Shown: piece by piece, positions 62,501 through 64,000 of the stretch
Numbering within the stretch: the first letter of the stretch is position 1
Layout: every line of letters begins with the position of its first letter
Origin: UBA5436 sp050951845
Lineage (GTDB): Bacteria > Bacillota > Clostridia > Saccharofermentanales > DTU023
Reading direction: 5' to 3'
Assembly: GCA_050951845.1 (NCBI GenBank)
Contig: JBMNJV010000002.1
Location: 1 to 64,000 of the forward strand
Length of the DNA stretch: 64,000 nt
Notes under the pieces: generated by a model
Databases searched by the model: none
Told to the model about the DNA's origin: nothing
Seen by the model: only the letters and a program-made list of their open reading frames with translations
Program-made: the position numbers and the translations under genes

Positions 62501-63301
62501 GAGATATTCAGACAAACTCATATTGTTGAACTCAGCTGTAAACCGGTCATGACTTGCTTTAATTTGAGGATCAAGATCGTGTGCAAACGTAACTTCACCC
62601 AAATCGGTTTTAATGTTCTTGTTTTCTGCTGACCAAATTCGATCCAGTAAATAAAGCTCGCTTTCCAATAAGTTGCGTTTTTCCTTTTTAAATGCTTTCC
62701 GGAATTTTTGCAATTCTTCACAATCGATTTTCAGCTTATATTTTTCTTTGAATCCTGCTAATTCTTTTACTGATAATTCGGTAAAACCGGTAATTTCCGG
62801 AATTCGGTCCGGTTGTTGAAGTACATTCACCAGATTATCAACCGGTCTTAATTTCGAGATGCTCAAGTTAGCTTGATCTATCAGCAATTCTTGTATTAAT
62901 TGTTTTTCCGAATCTGAAACCGGTTGCGTAAACACCAATATTTCCGAACTTCGTACAAACAAATCGCGATAAGGATAATAAAACTTTAACAAACGCAAAC
63001 CGCTGGCGGCTTTCAAATCATATTTTTGATGACTTGGGGTTAAAGGTAATATATAATCCTGATCAAACAATTCGGTCGGATCAACAACATAGTCCAATCC
63101 CAAGGTAGAGAAGACTTGATAATTAACACGCCAAACTTCTTCTATGGTCAAACCCTGTACTTCAAAACGAGAAAAACGGCGCATTCCGGATGCTGCTTTT
63201 ATACCTAAATTCGTATCCAATTCACGCTTGATCGCTTGTAAACGCACATCATAAAGCGGTTCACGCTCAATGAAAATCGTTGAAATTTTATTCTCTTCCA
63301 T
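59564..63301 (-). CDS. PurL (FGAM synthase) homologue with catalytic residues replaced
   Basis: The 1245-aa product aligns in outline, end to end, with clade II FGAM synthases: N-terminal domain (IFIEREPLYDVRLQAIKREL), IWS at the first active-site segment, YVKEYY, PGDLVIILG, and the glutaminase-like C terminus (VLIPEFESSVGVRL, GNGFQALVACGLLPYG). Active-site residues are lost throughout. WSDHCRHTTF is WSAENKNIK (222-230), the NHPTEI region is QIGTLTDRTEIGDPG (286-300), NDFGAGG is SVPDQDG (455-461). The glutaminase nucleophile in GICNGFQ is Gly (1099). His and Glu of the last motif remain (HPE, 1213-1215). ATG 63299-63301 overlaps htpG, with AGAGAGG upstream. See findings. Confidence 0.75.
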   Translation of the reverse strand: MEENKISTIFIEREPLYDVRLQAIKRELDTNLGIKAASGMRRFSRFEVQGLTIEEVWRVNYQVFSTLGLDYVVDPTELFDQDYILPLTPSHQKYDLKAASGLRLLKFYYPYRDLFVRSSEILVFTQPVSDSEKQLIQELLIDQANLSISKLRPVDNLVNVLQQPDRIPEITGFTELSVKELAGFKEKYKLKIDCEELQKFRKAFKKEKRNLLESELYLLDRIWSAENKNIKTDLGEVTFAHDLDPQIKASHDRFTAEFNNMSLSEYLEQIVNADDPDSLNWNFTLQIGTLTDRTEIGDPGTFAGLIKASMVKGEKPIKAMRLTTRSTLKIPVKSSRISQKQQTEILKNIKRINVLREQTKQVSLYTKKSDLSLSYVKEYYSDQFTAQGYEIAGLLTYKSPESADRQRLIPGDLVIILGSRTDLPENNTGSDAERNKLLQRFLLDPQTQTMLKQTSVPDQDGLVPAAAKLDQGIMLNLDVMPLAQGGLSGMDIAFSKTDDRVLAIVGVEHRHKFISTAQANDLEATVIGKINSDDRIIVNFRGQTIIDLPKMIFDFSQRTLNVNPKIELGILENKDAKKSSFAKNMKDKIKSPNVAVQRGLINNFAAYLGGNNILAQLGGKFASSPESGMITRIDPDYYPIDSQSTSNKVDRSKSKVTELYLLITHCYYPEIISQSPYHGAYQAVLNSYLKNITLGGNPKTVTLRLLIGMREPQQDQDWGNYYSALLGAYQAQKDFDLPLIKLQTEFLASDDNTIESGLRSDTAVNSVQKSVSENTAESVKNAKSNARKNLPLIIGFSLNTKNKKKFTTATLSEPDLQAYLVDSINNPQEKISKTKMKSVLSLLYSLINQDRIKHVLFSEQDITTEITKACFGEGLGFEFDAKLLNQDLLQDNYGRLIVFTDQDNAEILRRKISLTYLGKTTATGIIKRRNISLDLAELYSLSETGLSAIYPAEKPCAFLPGEEAEIQAGGNNSDMQSALGQEQSSRKKSRKKMPVPKVLIPEFESSVGVRLLQQVLMAAGAEAECFIFCSGLEEATKKSIRNFAEKINDADAIVLPGGYDLKDQPDGVAKFLSLILEQDPVKKSINELLARNGKILGIGNGFQALVACGLLPYGRYREWGDKQAYFAAYQEYFGNNRMVELEVVSNTGNWYPEENTAFLSPVIADYWHLDMPPGLWDFCIEHNLILTKFKTENQEFIDSLTCPEGKILGRLTHPEFTGSQIINRPQNRDSEFFERFVRKLKDKSI

Positions 63302-64000
63302 TTGAGCCTCTCTCTGTCGACTTAAAAGCAAATTGTGCACTCGATTCTAAAAATTCTATAAATTCCGTTCCTTTTAGGCTGCCCTGACCTAATTTAGCTA
63401 ATTTTAAGAAATAACTGATTAAATCCAGCGCCTGATCCTGATTTAAATTTTCCAGACGCTCCAATAGCGGTTGATCCGTATTCACGATCAAAGAGGGTTT
63501 ATTATCTTCTTTTTCCAACATTTGTTTAATAGATTCGAGCATTTGTTCATCACCTGATCTTTCGACTTGATCCAAAAGATCTTTCATCCGTCTCAGCTCC
63601 TCGCTTTCGCGAATCAATAAAGGCAGACTGTTCGCACCGCTTGCTTGGTATTTAATTTCATATTGATCCACATCAAGTGATCGCAAGAGGTCCGTCAAAA
63701 TAGTTTTTTGTTCCTGAGCAATCTCTTCTGCATGTTTGCCCGTTTGTTCCGTAGCCGCTTCCGCATCTACCCTGACAAATTTAAATTTGCCTTGTGAATT
63801 AAATTCGACATAGGACATCCATTGCAAATCAATATCTTGATCCAAAACGTAGACTGTTTTGCCTTGTTTCTGTGCCATTGCAGTATAAGCCGATAATTCA
63901 TTTTCGCCCGGAGTGTAGTACACATTACCTTCGCTGATATCTTTCAAAGCTGTGTATTCACCGGTTACATCCTTAATTAAAGCAATATCCTGAACGCGTT
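63288..64000 (-). CDS. htpG: Chaperone HtpG (Hsp90), C-terminal part
   Basis: The frame is open from the window edge to the TAA at 63288-63290. The translated start of the visible part is RVQDIALIKDVTGEYTALKD, followed by GNVYYTPGENELSAYTAMAQ and VLDQDIDLQWMSYVEF, the end of the HtpG middle domain and then its C-terminal dimerisation domain (QPLLERLENLNQDQALDLIS, YFLKLAKLGQG). HtpG is an ATP-driven chaperone. The N-terminal ATPase domain is outside the window. The stop lies inside the start region of the purL-like gene (14-base overlap), so the two are read from one mRNA. Confidence 0.85.
   Translation of the reverse strand, partial: RVQDIALIKDVTGEYTALKDISEGNVYYTPGENELSAYTAMAQKQGKTVYVLDQDIDLQWMSYVEFNSQGKFKFVRVDAEAATEQTGKHAEEIAQEQKTILTDLLRSLDVDQYEIKYQASGANSLPLLIRESEELRRMKDLLDQVERSGDEQMLESIKQMLEKEDNKPSLIVNTDQPLLERLENLNQDQALDLISYFLKLAKLGQGSLKGTEFIEFLESSAQFAFKSTERGSNGRE

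Overview
The window looks like chromosomal DNA of a low-GC anaerobic Bacillota, most likely a member of Clostridia. The signs are AT-rich intergenic DNA, strong AGGAGG-type ribosome binding sites, a complete six-gene Rnf complex, a sigma-I/RsgI pair, UPF0735 and RsfS family proteins, and a clade-II type PurL-like protein. No rRNA, CRISPR array, complete insertion sequence or replication origin was seen. Both ends cut genes: hsdM on the left and htpG on the right.

Positions 1-5.6 kb are an accessory region, almost all on the minus strand. It holds the start of a type I restriction methylase, an AlbA_2/ATPase/HTH regulator, a TraX-like membrane protein, several unknown small proteins and a cluster of decayed antitoxin/HTH remnants. 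Two diverged direct copies of a roughly 64-bp hairpin element sit at 611-674 and 4706-4768 and bracket most of it. Next come a sugar-uptake pair on the plus strand (MFS transporter and GH2 glycosidase, overlapping genes), a deleted LURP-one-like pseudogene, and a tRNA Lys-Gln-His operon with a consensus promoter and a strong terminator.

Positions 10.5-15.7 kb hold rnfCDGEAB, the ferredoxin:NAD+ oxidoreductase that couples redox energy to an ion gradient. A two-sided terminator separates it from a long minus-strand housekeeping series: two-domain PPK2, Ogt-type repair protein with an extra N-terminal domain, folA-thyA, comEA, rsfS, a nadD-yqeK fusion, purH, prfB without a frameshift site, a membrane protein, an ACT protein and rdgB. 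Divergent from rdgB is sigI-rsgI, with a promoter that resembles the clostridial sigma-I type. Then come an operon of nucleotidyltransferase, argS and an M3-peptidase-like protein without zinc ligands, followed by ppk1, a Ppx/GppA phosphatase and pfkA. With PPK2 these give a polyphosphate synthesis and use set.

Positions 39.3-64 kb hold a NYN-LOTUS protein, a zinc uptake operon (znuBCA) with a Fur-family regulator and matching operators, an MmpL exporter with an LxxG-heptad secreted partner next to a TetR regulator, a PP2C phosphatase whose real start appears to be ATT, smpB, tsaD, an alpha/beta hydrolase without its serine, a dUTPase with a large insertion, an operon of 3D protein, rsmA, zapA and U32, and finally a purL-like gene translationally coupled to htpG.

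The most unusual feature is a set of three long intact reading frames that keep an enzyme fold but have lost catalytic residues. The clearest is a 1245-residue PurL homologue in which the active-site motifs of the synthetase and the glutaminase cysteine are replaced. The others are the M3-like protein after argS and the alpha/beta hydrolase next to tsaD.
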